From positions 2,767,804-2,831,803 of the forward strand of contig NZ_CP030032.1 in the NCBI RefSeq assembly GCF_003258315.1: 64,000 nucleotides of DNA, read 5' to 3'. The notes beneath the pieces are model-generated. The model did not search any database. It was not told where the DNA came from and saw only the letters and a program-made list of their open reading frames with translations. A program made the translations under genes and the position numbers. The stretch comes from Bradymonas sediminis (GTDB taxonomy: Bacteria; Myxococcota_A; Bradymonadia; Bradymonadales; Bradymonadaceae). This document shows, piece after piece, positions 33,837 to 42,611 of this stretch; within the stretch, counting starts at the first letter, position 1; each line of letters begins with the position of its first letter.

Positions 33837-35444
33837 ATGTCTCAAGACCCATTATCCGCCGATCTCAATTCCTGGCCCTTCGAAGAAGCACGTAAAATCC
33901 TGGCCAAAATCGAGCGCGAAAAAAAACGCGGCGGACGAAAACACGAGGACGTCCTCTTTGAGACCGGCTTTGGCCCCAGCGGCCTGCCGCATATTGGCAC
34001 CTTCAGCGAGGTCGCGCGCACCCTCTGGGTCCGCTACGCCTTTGAGCAATTGTCGGGCATGAAGACGCGCCTGTACGCGTTCTCCGATGACCTCGACGGC
34101 CTGCGCAAGGTCCCCGAGAATATCCCCAACCAGGAGCTTATCCTGGAGCACCTGGGCAAGCCGCTTTGCGATATCCCGGACCCCTTCGGTGAGCACGAGA
34201 GCTTCTCGGGTCATATGAACGCGAAGCTGCGCAGCTTCCTTGACTCCTTCGGCTTTGAATACGAATTCAAAGCCTCCAGCGACCAATATCGCGGCGGTGA
34301 GTTCAACGAAGGATTGCTCAAGATTCTTGAGAATTACGAGGCCGTGCGCGACATCATCACGCCCACGCTGCGCAAAGAGAATCGCGAGGCTTGGAGCCCC
34401 TTCTTCCCGATCTGTCAGAACTGCGGGAAGGTCAACTCCACCCGTGTCGTCGACACGCACCCCGAGGCCGGCGAGCTCAGCTATATCTGCGACCAGGACT
34501 ATCGCAACACCCCCTCGTGTGGGCACGAAGGCCGCATGCCGGTCACCGATGGCAACACCAAAGTCGGCTGGAAGGTCGACTGGGCGCTGCGCTGGTATGT
34601 CTTCGGCGTGGACTACGAGATGTACGGCAAAGACCTTATCGAGTCGGCCGAACTCAGCGCCAAGATCGTCACCGCGCTCGGCGGCGAGCCGCCCGAAGGC
34701 CTCTTCTACGAAATGTTCCTGGACGAGAACGGCCAGAAGATCTCCAAGAGCGTCGGCAAAGGCCTGACCATCGACCAATGGCTGGAATACGGCCCGCTCG
34801 AGAGTTTAAGCTGGTTCATCTTCCAGAGCCCGCAAAAGGCCAAGAAGCTGCACTTCGACGTCATCCCGCAGAGCGTGGACAAATACCTCAAGGACCGCCA
34901 GGAGTTCGGGCGCGACGACTCCGACGCGCGCATGGACAACCCGGCCTGGTTTATCGACCACGACAAGGTCGTGGCCGGCGAGACGGTCGACTTCGAATCG
35001 GACGTGACCTACTCGATGCTGCTCAACCTGGTGAACGTTTTGGGCACCGACGACAAGCAGATCGTCTGGGATTACCTGCTTCGCTACGACGACAGCGCCC
35101 GCAATAACGAGGCGGTCATCGACGATATGATCGTGCGCGCCCTGCGCTATAACCGCGACTTCGTCGTGCCGACCCTCGAATACGCCCTGCCCGAAGAGGA
35201 GATGCTCCCCTCATTGGCCCAATTCCGTGCGTTCCTGGAGCAATACGAGGGCAACGACGCCGACGAGATCCAGAACGCCTGCTACCAGGCAGGCAAGGAC
35301 CACGGCGTCAAATTGGGCAAGTGGTTCGCCACGCTCTATCGCCTGCTCCTGGGCCAAAAACGCGGCCCCAGAATTGGCACCTTCGTCAGCCTCTACGGCG
35401 TCCAGGAGACCCTGGACCTCATCGAGCGACGACTGGCTGAGTAA
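33837..35444 (+). CDS. lysS: class I lysyl-tRNA synthetase
   Basis: A 535-residue class I lysine-tRNA ligase, which charges tRNA-Lys using ATP. ETGFGPSGLPHIGTFSEV contains the class I HIGH-type motif (HIGT), and KISKS near residue 301 is the KMSKS loop. LYAFSDDLDGLRKVP is characteristic of the archaeal-type LysRS-I. Cysteines in CQNCGKV and the nearby SYICDQDY suggest the family's zinc-binding insert. Length matches the family. ATG 33837 is preceded by GAGAGGA seven bases upstream. Class I enzymes are widespread in archaea and patchy in bacteria, where class II is more usual. It is followed after 69 bp by a DUF6178-type gene. Confidence 0.93.
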   Translation: MSQDPLSADLNSWPFEEARKILAKIEREKKRGGRKHEDVLFETGFGPSGLPHIGTFSEVARTLWVRYAFEQLSGMKTRLYAFSDDLDGLRKVPENIPNQELILEHLGKPLCDIPDPFGEHESFSGHMNAKLRSFLDSFGFEYEFKASSDQYRGGEFNEGLLKILENYEAVRDIITPTLRKENREAWSPFFPICQNCGKVNSTRVVDTHPEAGELSYICDQDYRNTPSCGHEGRMPVTDGNTKVGWKVDWALRWYVFGVDYEMYGKDLIESAELSAKIVTALGGEPPEGLFYEMFLDENGQKISKSVGKGLTIDQWLEYGPLESLSWFIFQSPQKAKKLHFDVIPQSVDKYLKDRQEFGRDDSDARMDNPAWFIDHDKVVAGETVDFESDVTYSMLLNLVNVLGTDDKQIVWDYLLRYDDSARNNEAVIDDMIVRALRYNRDFVVPTLEYALPEEEMLPSLAQFRAFLEQYEGNDADEIQNACYQAGKDHGVKLGKWFATLYRLLLGQKRGPRIGTFVSLYGVQETLDLIERRLAE

Positions 35445-35513
35445 TCCAGACGAAAATATCGTGGGTATTTTTATTCGCGCAATCAACCGACGTACTTTTA
35501 AGGCGGTCAAATC

Positions 35514-37232
35514 ATGAGTGATAAAATCATTAACCTGGACGCGCATCGCCCCGACTCCCCCCTGAGTCATGTGACGCGCTCGCTGCCGCCAGGAGAGCCT
35601 ACCGAACAGATCAAGGCCATCCTCGACATGGATGATCCCGAGGGGTTCTTTGAGCAATTGGACGCCCAGGTTTTTTATCAACTCATCAAGTCGGCGGGCT
35701 GGGATCAGACCCACGATCTGATCCACTACGCCACGCCCGCCCAGATCCAGAATTTCGTCGACTTCGACTGCTGGACCCGCGACCGCCTGATCCCCGAGAA
35801 GATGGAGAAATGGCTGCTGGCCATCGTCACCGAGGCGAGCGATGAGAAGCTCAAAAAGGTGATGCGCGAGGTCGACGCCGAGGTCATCTCCATCTATTTC
35901 AAATCCTTCTTGCACGTCGAAGACCTCGACGATGGCCGCATCCCGGACCACCTCGAGGGCAACGTCTCGATGAGCCCGGACGGCGCCTACGCGCTGGTCT
36001 ACCCCGAGAACGAAGACCGCGCCGCGCTGATGCGCGCGCTCGTCGAGCGCACCTACGCGGTCGACCGCGTCCTGGTGTGGACCCTCTTTGAGGCCACGCG
36101 CTGGGAGTTGATGAGCGAGATGGAGGAATACGCCTATAAATGGCGAAATAGCCGCCTTGAGGAGTTCGGATTCGTCAGCCGCGAGGAGGCCATGGAGGCC
36201 TACCAATACCTCGACCCGGCGAAATTCCGCGACAGCCTGGACAAAAAGCCCAGCCTCGACGCCTTTATCGAGCGCGCGTTGCCCAAAAATATCGACCTGC
36301 CCGTGGTGGTCGAGGATGAGCTCGACGAGGAGTTCTTCGTCTACCGCGTCCTGAACACCATCGACGACCCCCGGCAGATTCAGAGCATCATCTATCAGAT
36401 CGGCGCGCTCACAAACCGCACCATGATGGCCGACGGCATCGAGCCGGGCGAAGTCGAGAGTGGCCGCGAGGTCGCGCGTCGCACGCTGGGCTATTTGAGC
36501 CTTGGCCTCGAATTCTTGAGCCGCGCCGAGATGGCGCGCGCCGCCGAGACCCTGGCCAGCGTGCCGGTCAAACGCATCTTCCAGGTCGGCTTCTCGCTGC
36601 CGCGCAAACTCCAGGCGCAGCTCGCGAGCCTCGAGGAGCGCCCCGCGCTGACCCTGATCGACGGCGAGCGCTACTCGCTGCTCAACGAAGACGAGCGCGC
36701 CCTGGCCGAGTCCCTGGACCGCCCGCGCCCGACCTTCGCCTGGGATTGGCGAAGCTTCGAGATTTTCAAATCTCAGGACCAGCTCGACGCCGCCGCGGTG
36801 CGCATCGGCATGCTCGCCTTCAAACAGATCTGGCTCTTCGGGATCATCGAGCAGACCCCGCGGTCACTGAGCGAAACGCTGGACTCCGAGCTGCTGGCCA
36901 ATAACGAGACGACCACGACCTTCGACGTCTTTTTTGCGACCTGGCTGGCTCGATTTATCCTGGGCGACGAGCCGCGCATCGACCCGTTGGACGGCGCCGA
37001 GATCGCCCAGCTTATCCAGAAGATCAATCAAGCGCCCTGGGACGCCGAAGGCGGCACCGCCTTCTTCAAGCCGCTCCTGGACCAGCTCAGCGCCAAGATG
37101 CCGCCCTCTTCCAATGTGCTCTTTACCCGCTGGGTCGTCGCGACCCTGGCGCGCCTGGACGACGAGTTCGCCGGCGTCACCGGCGTCGACAACTCCGCCC
37201 TCTTCCAAGAGGTCGTATTGGTTCACGTCTGA
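35514..37232 (+). CDS. DUF6178-like protein
   Basis: A 572-residue soluble, acidic, mostly helical protein. The N-terminal region (EQLDAQVFYQLIKSAGWDQT, then FVDFDCWTRDRLIP) has the pattern I associate with the DUF6178 family, common in deltaproteobacteria and without known function. No catalytic motif, signal peptide or transmembrane helix is visible. ATG 35514 has an AAGGCGG stretch upstream. It lies between lysS and ftsK on the same strand and may share transcription with lysS (69 bp gap). Confidence 0.65.
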   Translation: MSDKIINLDAHRPDSPLSHVTRSLPPGEPTEQIKAILDMDDPEGFFEQLDAQVFYQLIKSAGWDQTHDLIHYATPAQIQNFVDFDCWTRDRLIPEKMEKWLLAIVTEASDEKLKKVMREVDAEVISIYFKSFLHVEDLDDGRIPDHLEGNVSMSPDGAYALVYPENEDRAALMRALVERTYAVDRVLVWTLFEATRWELMSEMEEYAYKWRNSRLEEFGFVSREEAMEAYQYLDPAKFRDSLDKKPSLDAFIERALPKNIDLPVVVEDELDEEFFVYRVLNTIDDPRQIQSIIYQIGALTNRTMMADGIEPGEVESGREVARRTLGYLSLGLEFLSRAEMARAAETLASVPVKRIFQVGFSLPRKLQAQLASLEERPALTLIDGERYSLLNEDERALAESLDRPRPTFAWDWRSFEIFKSQDQLDAAAVRIGMLAFKQIWLFGIIEQTPRSLSETLDSELLANNETTTTFDVFFATWLARFILGDEPRIDPLDGAEIAQLIQKINQAPWDAEGGTAFFKPLLDQLSAKMPPSSNVLFTRWVVATLARLDDEFAGVTGVDNSALFQEVVLVHV

Positions 37233-37290
37233 GCCTGAGTCGACAAAATTGACGCGCCGCCGAACCATGATAACCTGCCTGCAGGATACC

Positions 37291-37367
37291 CCGCGCCTCA
37301 CCGGACCCTTCATTATTTACCGGTGATTTGAGGCGCGGCTCGATCGCAAGGATGCGATAAAACGAGC
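37291..37367 (+). ncRNA. two-hairpin structured leader upstream of ftsK
   Basis: CCGCGCCTCA (37291-37300) pairs perfectly with TGAGGCGCGG (37329-37338), and CCGG (37301-37304) with CCGG (37320-37323), leaving a five-base bulge. A second hairpin follows at once: GCTCG and ATCGC (37338-37347) pair with GCGAT and CGAGC (37354-37367). There is no T run, so it is not a standard terminator. It could be a cis-regulatory leader or a small RNA; no known family recognised. Confidence 0.4.
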
Positions 37368-37451
37368 GATTCCCCCCCAGCGATTTTGCCCCAGACCTTC
37401 GGGTTCTGGGGCCAAACTGCGACGGAATCGGCCACCACGGAGAAGAGCACC

Positions 37452-40244
37452 ATGGCCTCAGAAACCACGGCAGACGCCGCAAAAAAAACGATCGCAAAGA
37501 AGTCATCCACCAAGAAGAAGTCTTCGAAGAAGAAGTCTTCCTCCAAAAAGGACGCGACGCCCGCCTATTCATCGAAGTCGATGGCGCTGGGGCGCGAGGT
37601 CGGTGGACTGATCTTGATCGCGCTCGCGCTGGTCATCCTGCTGTCGGTCTTAAGCTTTGACCCCGCCGACATCCGCGGCGCGGGCCCGCCCAGCAACCTG
37701 ATCGGACCGGTCGGCGTGCACCTGGGCGACCTGCTGCTCTACCTGGTGGGCGTGGGCGTCTTCTTCTTCGACGCCCTGCTCTGGTACCTGGGTTTTATGC
37801 TGATCGTCGGGCGGCTGATCGAGTGGAAATGGTCCGAGATCGCCGGCCAATTGCTCTTCGTTTTAGCCGGCGCGATGCTCTGCCACCTCGCCTTCGTCGA
37901 GCACACCCTCTTTGGACATATGCCCGGCGGACTCGTCGGCGAATTGACCGCCGAGATCTCGCGCGGCCTGGTGGGCACCGTCGGCGCCAGCATCCTCGGC
38001 ATCAGCACCTTGCTGCTGAGCCTGATGCTCGCCACCGATATGAGCCTGGGCGCATTGGTGCGCAAAATCACCGCCAAGATCCATCATTTCAGCGCCTGGG
38101 TGCAGCACAAACGCACCGTGCGAAAACTCTATAAAGAGCGCCTCGCCGAGGCCCGCGCCGAGCTGATGGCCCTGCAGGGCCTGGACGCCGACGACCCCGC
38201 GCGCATCGCCGCCGAGCTCTCGCTCAAGCCGTTGATCGAGCAGGGATACGACTACGATCCCGAGAAGGAAGTGCAGGAAAAGCTCACCGGCACCATCACC
38301 AGCCTGCTGCGCAGCGAGCTCGACCTCGAAGAGGAAGAGAAGGCGTCGAAGAAGAAGAAATCCAAGAAGAAGAGCAAATCGAAGAGCGACGACAAGGTCG
38401 ACGAGGCCGCGATCACCGTGGTCGCAGACGCCGCCGACGCGGCCGCCGCCGACTCTGGCGAGTGGGAGATGGGCGAGCCCCTGGCCACGGAGCCCGAGAT
38501 CGTTATCCGCCATGTCGAAGACGACGAGAGCCCCGCGGAGGCCGCCAAGCCGGCCCCGGCGGGCGACTCCAAGGTCATCGATATGGGCAAAGAGAAGCAG
38601 GCCTCGGGCCCGGTGAACGCCGACTTCGGCCCGCAGATCGTCGAGAGCGAGAGCCAGAAGCGCTCGCGCGAGAAAAAAGAAATGCTGTCGGCTGACGACG
38701 GCGACGGCATCCTCTTCAAGCCCAAAAAGAAGGGCAAATACGAGCTGCCGCCGATCACGTTCCTGGACTTCGACGACGGCGACGCCGTCGAGATCGACAC
38801 CGACGCCCTGCGCCAGATGGCCGCACAGATCGAGCAGACCCTGGCCGATTTCAAGGTCGAGGGCTCCGTGGTCGAGATCTGCCCCGGCCCGGTCATCACG
38901 ATGTTCGAGTTCAGCCCCGCCCCGGGCGTCAAGATCTCGAAGATCGCCGGGCTCTCCGACGACCTGGCCATGGGCCTGGCCGCCCTGAGCGTGCGAATCG
39001 TGGCGCCCATCCCCGGCAAGGGCGTGGTCGGCATCGAGGTGCCCAACCCGACCCGCGAGATGGTGTGGCTCAAAGAGATCATCGCCGACGACGTCTTCCA
39101 AAATCAGGAGATGCAGCTCCCCATGGCGCTCGGAAAAGGCACCGAGGGCGAGCCGGTCGTCGCCGACCTGGCCAAGATGCCGCACCTTTTGGTCGCCGGT
39201 GCCACCGGCTCGGGTAAGTCGGTCGCGGTCAACACCATGATCGTCAGCCTCTTGTACACGAACTCCCCGGAGGACGTGCGCATGATCATGGTCGACCCGA
39301 AGATGCTCGAGTTCAATATCTACGAGAATATCCCGCACCTGCTGCTGCCCGTGGTGACCGACCCCAACCAGGCGACCATCGCCCTGAACTGGACCGTCAA
39401 CGAGATGGAGCGGCGCTACCAAAAACTCGCCGACCTCGGCGTGCGTAACCTGAAGGGCTACAACAAAAAGGTCGAGCGCCTGACCAAGCAGGCCGAGCTC
39501 GACGCGCTCGACGGCAAGGAAGAATCCGCCGCCATGCGCGAGCTCGACATCCAGGACGACGGCTCCCCGCGCCACCAGCGCATGCCGTTTTTGGTCGTGG
39601 TCATCGACGAGTTCGCCGACCTTATGATGACCGCCTCCAAGGACGTCGAGCAGGCCGTGGCGCGCCTTGCCCAAAAAGCCCGCGCCGCCGGCATCCACAT
39701 GATCCTGGCCACCCAGCGCCCCTCGACCGACGTCATCACCGGGCTTATCAAGGCGAACTTCCCCACCCGTATCGCCCTGCGCGTTACGAGCAAGACGGAC
39801 AGCCGCGTCATCCTGGACTCCAACGGCGCCGAGAGCCTGCTCGGTAACGGCGATATGCTCTTCGTCCCGCCCGGCACCAGCTACCTAAAGCGCGTCCACG
39901 GCGCCTACGTCTCCGAGACCGAGATCCACCAGATCGCCGACTTCCTGCGCAGCCAGGGCACCGCCGAATACGACGAGTCCATCCTGGCCACCGACGACGA
40001 AGACGACGAAGGCGGCAACCCCGAGGACGAGTGGGAAAAAGACGAATATTATAACGACGCCGTACGCATCGTCGTCGAATCCCAAAAAGCCTCCATCTCG
40101 ATGATCCAGCGCAAGCTGCGCGTCGGCTACAACCGCTCCGCCCGCATGGTCGAACGCATGGCCAGCGAGGGCATCGTCGGCGAGTCCGACGGGTGCCGCC
40201 CACGCGACGTGCTGGTCAACGAGATCCCGCCGCATTGCCGATGA
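37452..40244 (+). CDS. ftsK: DNA translocase FtsK
   Basis: A 930-residue FtsK/SpoIIIE translocase, which pumps DNA at the division septum and helps resolve chromosome dimers. After a short Lys/Ser-rich cytoplasmic tail it has about four membrane helices (residues 45-220), then an Asp/Glu/Lys/Ala-rich linker of about 250 residues. The alpha/beta motor has PGPVITMFEFSPAPGVK, Walker A VAGATGSGKSVAVNTM near residue 584, Walker B VVVIDEFADLM and the ATQRPSTDVITGLIKANFP signature. The C-terminal gamma winged-helix (SISMIQRKLRVGYNRSARM) recognises KOPS-type polar DNA sequences. ATG 37452 has GGAGAAGAG upstream; an in-frame TTG at 37386 is less likely. Confidence 0.95.
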   Translation: MASETTADAAKKTIAKKSSTKKKSSKKKSSSKKDATPAYSSKSMALGREVGGLILIALALVILLSVLSFDPADIRGAGPPSNLIGPVGVHLGDLLLYLVGVGVFFFDALLWYLGFMLIVGRLIEWKWSEIAGQLLFVLAGAMLCHLAFVEHTLFGHMPGGLVGELTAEISRGLVGTVGASILGISTLLLSLMLATDMSLGALVRKITAKIHHFSAWVQHKRTVRKLYKERLAEARAELMALQGLDADDPARIAAELSLKPLIEQGYDYDPEKEVQEKLTGTITSLLRSELDLEEEEKASKKKKSKKKSKSKSDDKVDEAAITVVADAADAAAADSGEWEMGEPLATEPEIVIRHVEDDESPAEAAKPAPAGDSKVIDMGKEKQASGPVNADFGPQIVESESQKRSREKKEMLSADDGDGILFKPKKKGKYELPPITFLDFDDGDAVEIDTDALRQMAAQIEQTLADFKVEGSVVEICPGPVITMFEFSPAPGVKISKIAGLSDDLAMGLAALSVRIVAPIPGKGVVGIEVPNPTREMVWLKEIIADDVFQNQEMQLPMALGKGTEGEPVVADLAKMPHLLVAGATGSGKSVAVNTMIVSLLYTNSPEDVRMIMVDPKMLEFNIYENIPHLLLPVVTDPNQATIALNWTVNEMERRYQKLADLGVRNLKGYNKKVERLTKQAELDALDGKEESAAMRELDIQDDGSPRHQRMPFLVVVIDEFADLMMTASKDVEQAVARLAQKARAAGIHMILATQRPSTDVITGLIKANFPTRIALRVTSKTDSRVILDSNGAESLLGNGDMLFVPPGTSYLKRVHGAYVSETEIHQIADFLRSQGTAEYDESILATDDEDDEGGNPEDEWEKDEYYNDAVRIVVESQKASISMIQRKLRVGYNRSARMVERMASEGIVGESDGCRPRDVLVNEIPPHCR

Positions 40245-40269
40245 GCGGCTGACGCCGGCCCCCCTTCCC

Positions 40270-40328
40270 CCGGAGCCGACTTGTATCCGGAGCCGACTTG
40301 TATCCGGAGCCGGCTTGTATCCGGAGCC
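40270..40328. repeat. 17-bp tandem repeat after ftsK
   Basis: Three head-to-tail copies of CCGGAGCCGACTTGTAT (40270-40286, 40287-40303, 40304-40320, the last with one change) plus the first eight bases of a fourth. It begins 25 bp after the ftsK stop. CCGGAGCCAGACC also opens the related cassette near 42114, so this may be a slipped copy of that cassette's edge. Confidence 0.85.
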
Positions 40329-40690
40329 AGACCTTCTAGGTCTGGCAAACAACTCCGTTGCTTTCACCGAGGCGCCTCGGGTACGCGGTGCGTTGCATCT
40401 CGCGACGCCTCGACGATTCGCCACGACCACCCCCGCCGGCTCGCCCGGCGGGTGAACCAGACTAACAGCCACAGCCCCCACGCCCCCCACGCCGACCCCC
40501 GCCGGCTTGCCCGGCGGGTGAACCAGACTAACAGCCACAGCCCCCGCGCCCCCGCGCCCCCCACGCAGACCCCCACGCAGACCCCCACGCAGACCCCCAC
40601 GCAGACCCCCACGCAGACCCCTACGCAGACCCCCGCCGGCTTGCCCGGCGGGTGAACCAGACTAACAGCCACAGCCCCCAGCCCTGTCAT
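40326..40690. repeat. REP-like hairpin repeat cluster A
   Basis: Three copies (hairpins at about 40431-40453, 40497-40518 and 40631-40653) of a unit with stem CCCGCCGG, loop CTTGC, stem CCGGCGGG, followed by TGAACCAGACTAACAGCC. They are preceded by the palindrome CCAGACCTTCTAGGTCTGG and a GCTTTCACCGAGGCGCCTCG segment shared with cluster B. No coding region is credible here. The same unit recurs at 42.3 kb and inverted at 58.0 kb. Confidence 0.85.
40563..40634. repeat. 12-bp microsatellite-like array
   Basis: Six head-to-tail copies of ACGCAGACCCCC, one with a single T change, between the second and third hairpin of cluster A. It looks like slippage of the ACGC-GACCCCC spacer that separates hairpin units elsewhere. 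Confidence 0.9.
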
Positions 40691-40950
40691 TTTATGCCGG
40701 CTCTAGCCCTCCAAGGCCACCACGCACCCCATACAGATCCCCCCTTCGCCGCGACGCGGGATTTTTTTGGGGCATCCGGATGGGGTGCCCAGAGGGGTTG
40801 GGGCCCTGGGGCTGGCATAGAACCCCCGGCTTGAGCCCCCCAGGGGGGCTCAGGGGGGCATCGGTATGCCCCATTTTTGAGAGCGCGAGGGCTAAGAGGG
40901 GCATCCGGATGGGGGGGCTGGTGGGGTCGGGGCCCCAGGGCTGGCATAAA
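40688..40950. repeat. three related 50-bp elements, one inverted
   Basis: Two direct elements run from GGGGCATCCGGATGG to CTGGCATA (about 40769-40820 and 40897-40950). A third, more diverged, lies inverted at about 40688-40743, sharing GGCATAAAATG at its end. The stretch is G-rich on the plus strand with several runs of five to seven G. No gene is credible in 40245-41028. Confidence 0.6.
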
Positions 40951-40969
40951 ATGCGAGTTCGGGCCAAAA

Positions 40970-41010
40970 CACGACGCCCCGGGCCGCTCGAGGCGGCCCG
41001 GGGCGTCGTG
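40970..41010 (-). terminator. terminator of the 41029-41883 gene
   Basis: An 18-bp perfect stem (40970-40987 with 40993-41010) around a five-base loop, followed on the minus strand by TTTTGG. It lies 19 bp beyond the stop of the minus-strand hypothetical gene. Confidence 0.85.
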
Positions 41011-41028
41011 ATTAGCGCTCGGCGCGGG

Positions 41029-41883
41029 TTAGCTCATGTCGAGGGCCGGGCTCGGGTCGGCGACCGGCTCGGCCGGCTCCCCCGCCTCCGGCCCGCCGGC
41101 CTCTTCGTCGAGCACCTCGCCGGTCTCCGGGTCGATCGGCGGGGCGACCCGGCGGCGCTTATAATACGCGCGCACGCGCTGATCCTGCTCGTCGACCGGG
41201 GCCAACAGCTTGGCGCGCGTGGCCGGGTCCTGCAAATAATCGTTCCACACCCGCAGGATCACCGCGAAATACGCATCCAGCCCGACGCGGTGGGCCTCCT
41301 GCACCTGGTCGTAGGTGACGGCGTCGGTCTTTAGCCCCGACAGGCGCTCAGTATATTCGGCGTTCACCGCCGCCAATTGCGTGATGTAAAGCTGCAGGCC
41401 CAGGGCGTTGCTCTCGGTCGAAAAATCCCGGCGAAGCCGCCCCAGGAGCTCGTCGATCGCGGCGTTCTGGTCCTCGTAGCGCAGCGAGGTCGTCACCCCG
41501 ACCCCCTCGGGGAACAGCGCGGCCTGCAGCCGGCGGCCCATCTGGCGGTTCGGGTGGTCGAGCTCAAGCTCGGCCCAATTCGCGACGGCCCGCGCCAATT
41601 GGCTCAGCGCGCGGTCGGCGCGCGCGTCGACCTCGGCGATGCCCTCGCGCCGCAGCGGCGCGGCCTTTCGCTGGTTTCGCCAGTCGAAGGCCAGCGCCCG
41701 GCTCTCGGTATTGGCCGCGATGGCCTCCTCGACCATGCGCTTGAGCTCGGCGTTGTCGATCTCGGCCGGCTGACCCGCCTGCGGGCATAGGCGCGCGTGC
41801 TGCTTATTCAGCGCAAAGAGCATCGCGCCCGCGGTGGGTTGGCGATAGTTCAGAAGGTTCGTCAACTGCACATTCGTGCTCAT
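41029..41883 (-). CDS. hypothetical helical protein
   Basis: A 284-residue soluble protein, mostly alpha-helical, starting at ATG 41883 with GGAGAG five bases before it. It opens with LTNLLNYRQPTAGAMLFALN and has several long amphipathic helices rich in Ala, Arg and Glu, a basic YYKRRRVAPPIDPETGEV strand and an acidic Pro/Glu/Ala tail. No catalytic motif, membrane segment or signal peptide is seen, and I do not recognise the family. It stands alone between two repeat-rich stretches and has its own terminator. Confidence 0.65.
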   Translation of the reverse strand: MSTNVQLTNLLNYRQPTAGAMLFALNKQHARLCPQAGQPAEIDNAELKRMVEEAIAANTESRALAFDWRNQRKAAPLRREGIAEVDARADRALSQLARAVANWAELELDHPNRQMGRRLQAALFPEGVGVTTSLRYEDQNAAIDELLGRLRRDFSTESNALGLQLYITQLAAVNAEYTERLSGLKTDAVTYDQVQEAHRVGLDAYFAVILRVWNDYLQDPATRAKLLAPVDEQDQRVRAYYKRRRVAPPIDPETGEVLDEEAGGPEAGEPAEPVADPSPALDMS

Positions 41884-42018
41884 GGTTCTCTCCATGCAAA
41901 GGGCCGCCCCCGCTGGGCTGGCCGATAAATTTTACTGCGTGTGCAGATAAGTTACGGCGTTCTGGGATTGGGCGCAACCGGCTGTTTTGGGTGCGTTGGG
42001 TTTCGCGGCGCAGGACGA

Positions 42019-42514
42019 CGATCAGCCATCAGTCCCACTCACCGACCAGACAAGCTGGTCGGGGTCGCTGCTGGCGCAGGGCGCCGTAGGTTACGCTGCG
42101 CTGCCCTGGAATTCCGGAGCCAGACCTTCAAGGTCTGGCAAGCAACCCACCCGACTACTCCAACCCCACACAAGCTTCGCCCCACGCCTCGCAGGTCCCC
42201 CACGCCCCCTTCTGTCGCGCTCCGCGCGACATCTTCCCCCAGGGGAAGATCTACTGTTGCTTTCGCCGAGGCGCTTCGGGTGCGCGGTGTTTGGGACGCC
42301 TTGGTTTCGCGACGCCTCGGCGATTCGCAACGACCCCCGCCGGCTTGCCCGGCGGGTGAACCCAGACTGACGGCTGCAGCCCCGCGCGCCCCGCGCCGAC
42401 CCCCGCCGGCTTGCCCGGCGGGTGAACCCAGACTGACGGCCGATCTCAAGCGCCGCCAAGGCGCCGATCAGCCATCAGTCTTACTCACCGACCAGACAAG
42501 CTGGTCGGGGTCGC
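42019..42514. repeat. nested repeat cassette, cluster B
   Basis: A 50-bp direct repeat, CGATCAGCCATCAGTC followed by ACTCACCGACCAGACAAGC, lies at 42019-42068 and 42465-42514 with two differences; each copy holds a GACCAG/CTGGTC hairpin. Between them are the CCAGACCTTCAAGGTCTGG palindrome (42119-42137), a GCTTTCGCCGAGGCGCTTCG segment and two REP-like hairpin units (42335-42357, 42401-42422). The inner part is homologous to cluster A. No gene is seen in 41884-42611. Confidence 0.8.
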
Positions 42515-42611
42515 GGGGCGTTGCGTCTCGCGACCAACATCATTGCGTCCCACGCCCTCCATCGGCCATAGTGCGCCCCCAGCCACGCCGCCCAATTTGA
42601 CGAGCCCTGCC

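Noticed and set aside
37249-37274. TTGACG as an ftsK promoter
   Set aside because: No acceptable -10 hexamer at 16-18 bp; GATAAC lies only 14 bp away.
37863-39698. 611-codon minus-strand open frame
   Set aside because: Antisense to ftsK, which has all its motifs; His/Asp/Leu-rich shadow composition.
40281-40834. Open frames in the repeat region after ftsK, including Pro-rich minus-strand repeats
   Set aside because: Frames exist only because 12-bp units are multiples of three and stops are scarce in GC-rich repeats; no ribosome-binding sites.
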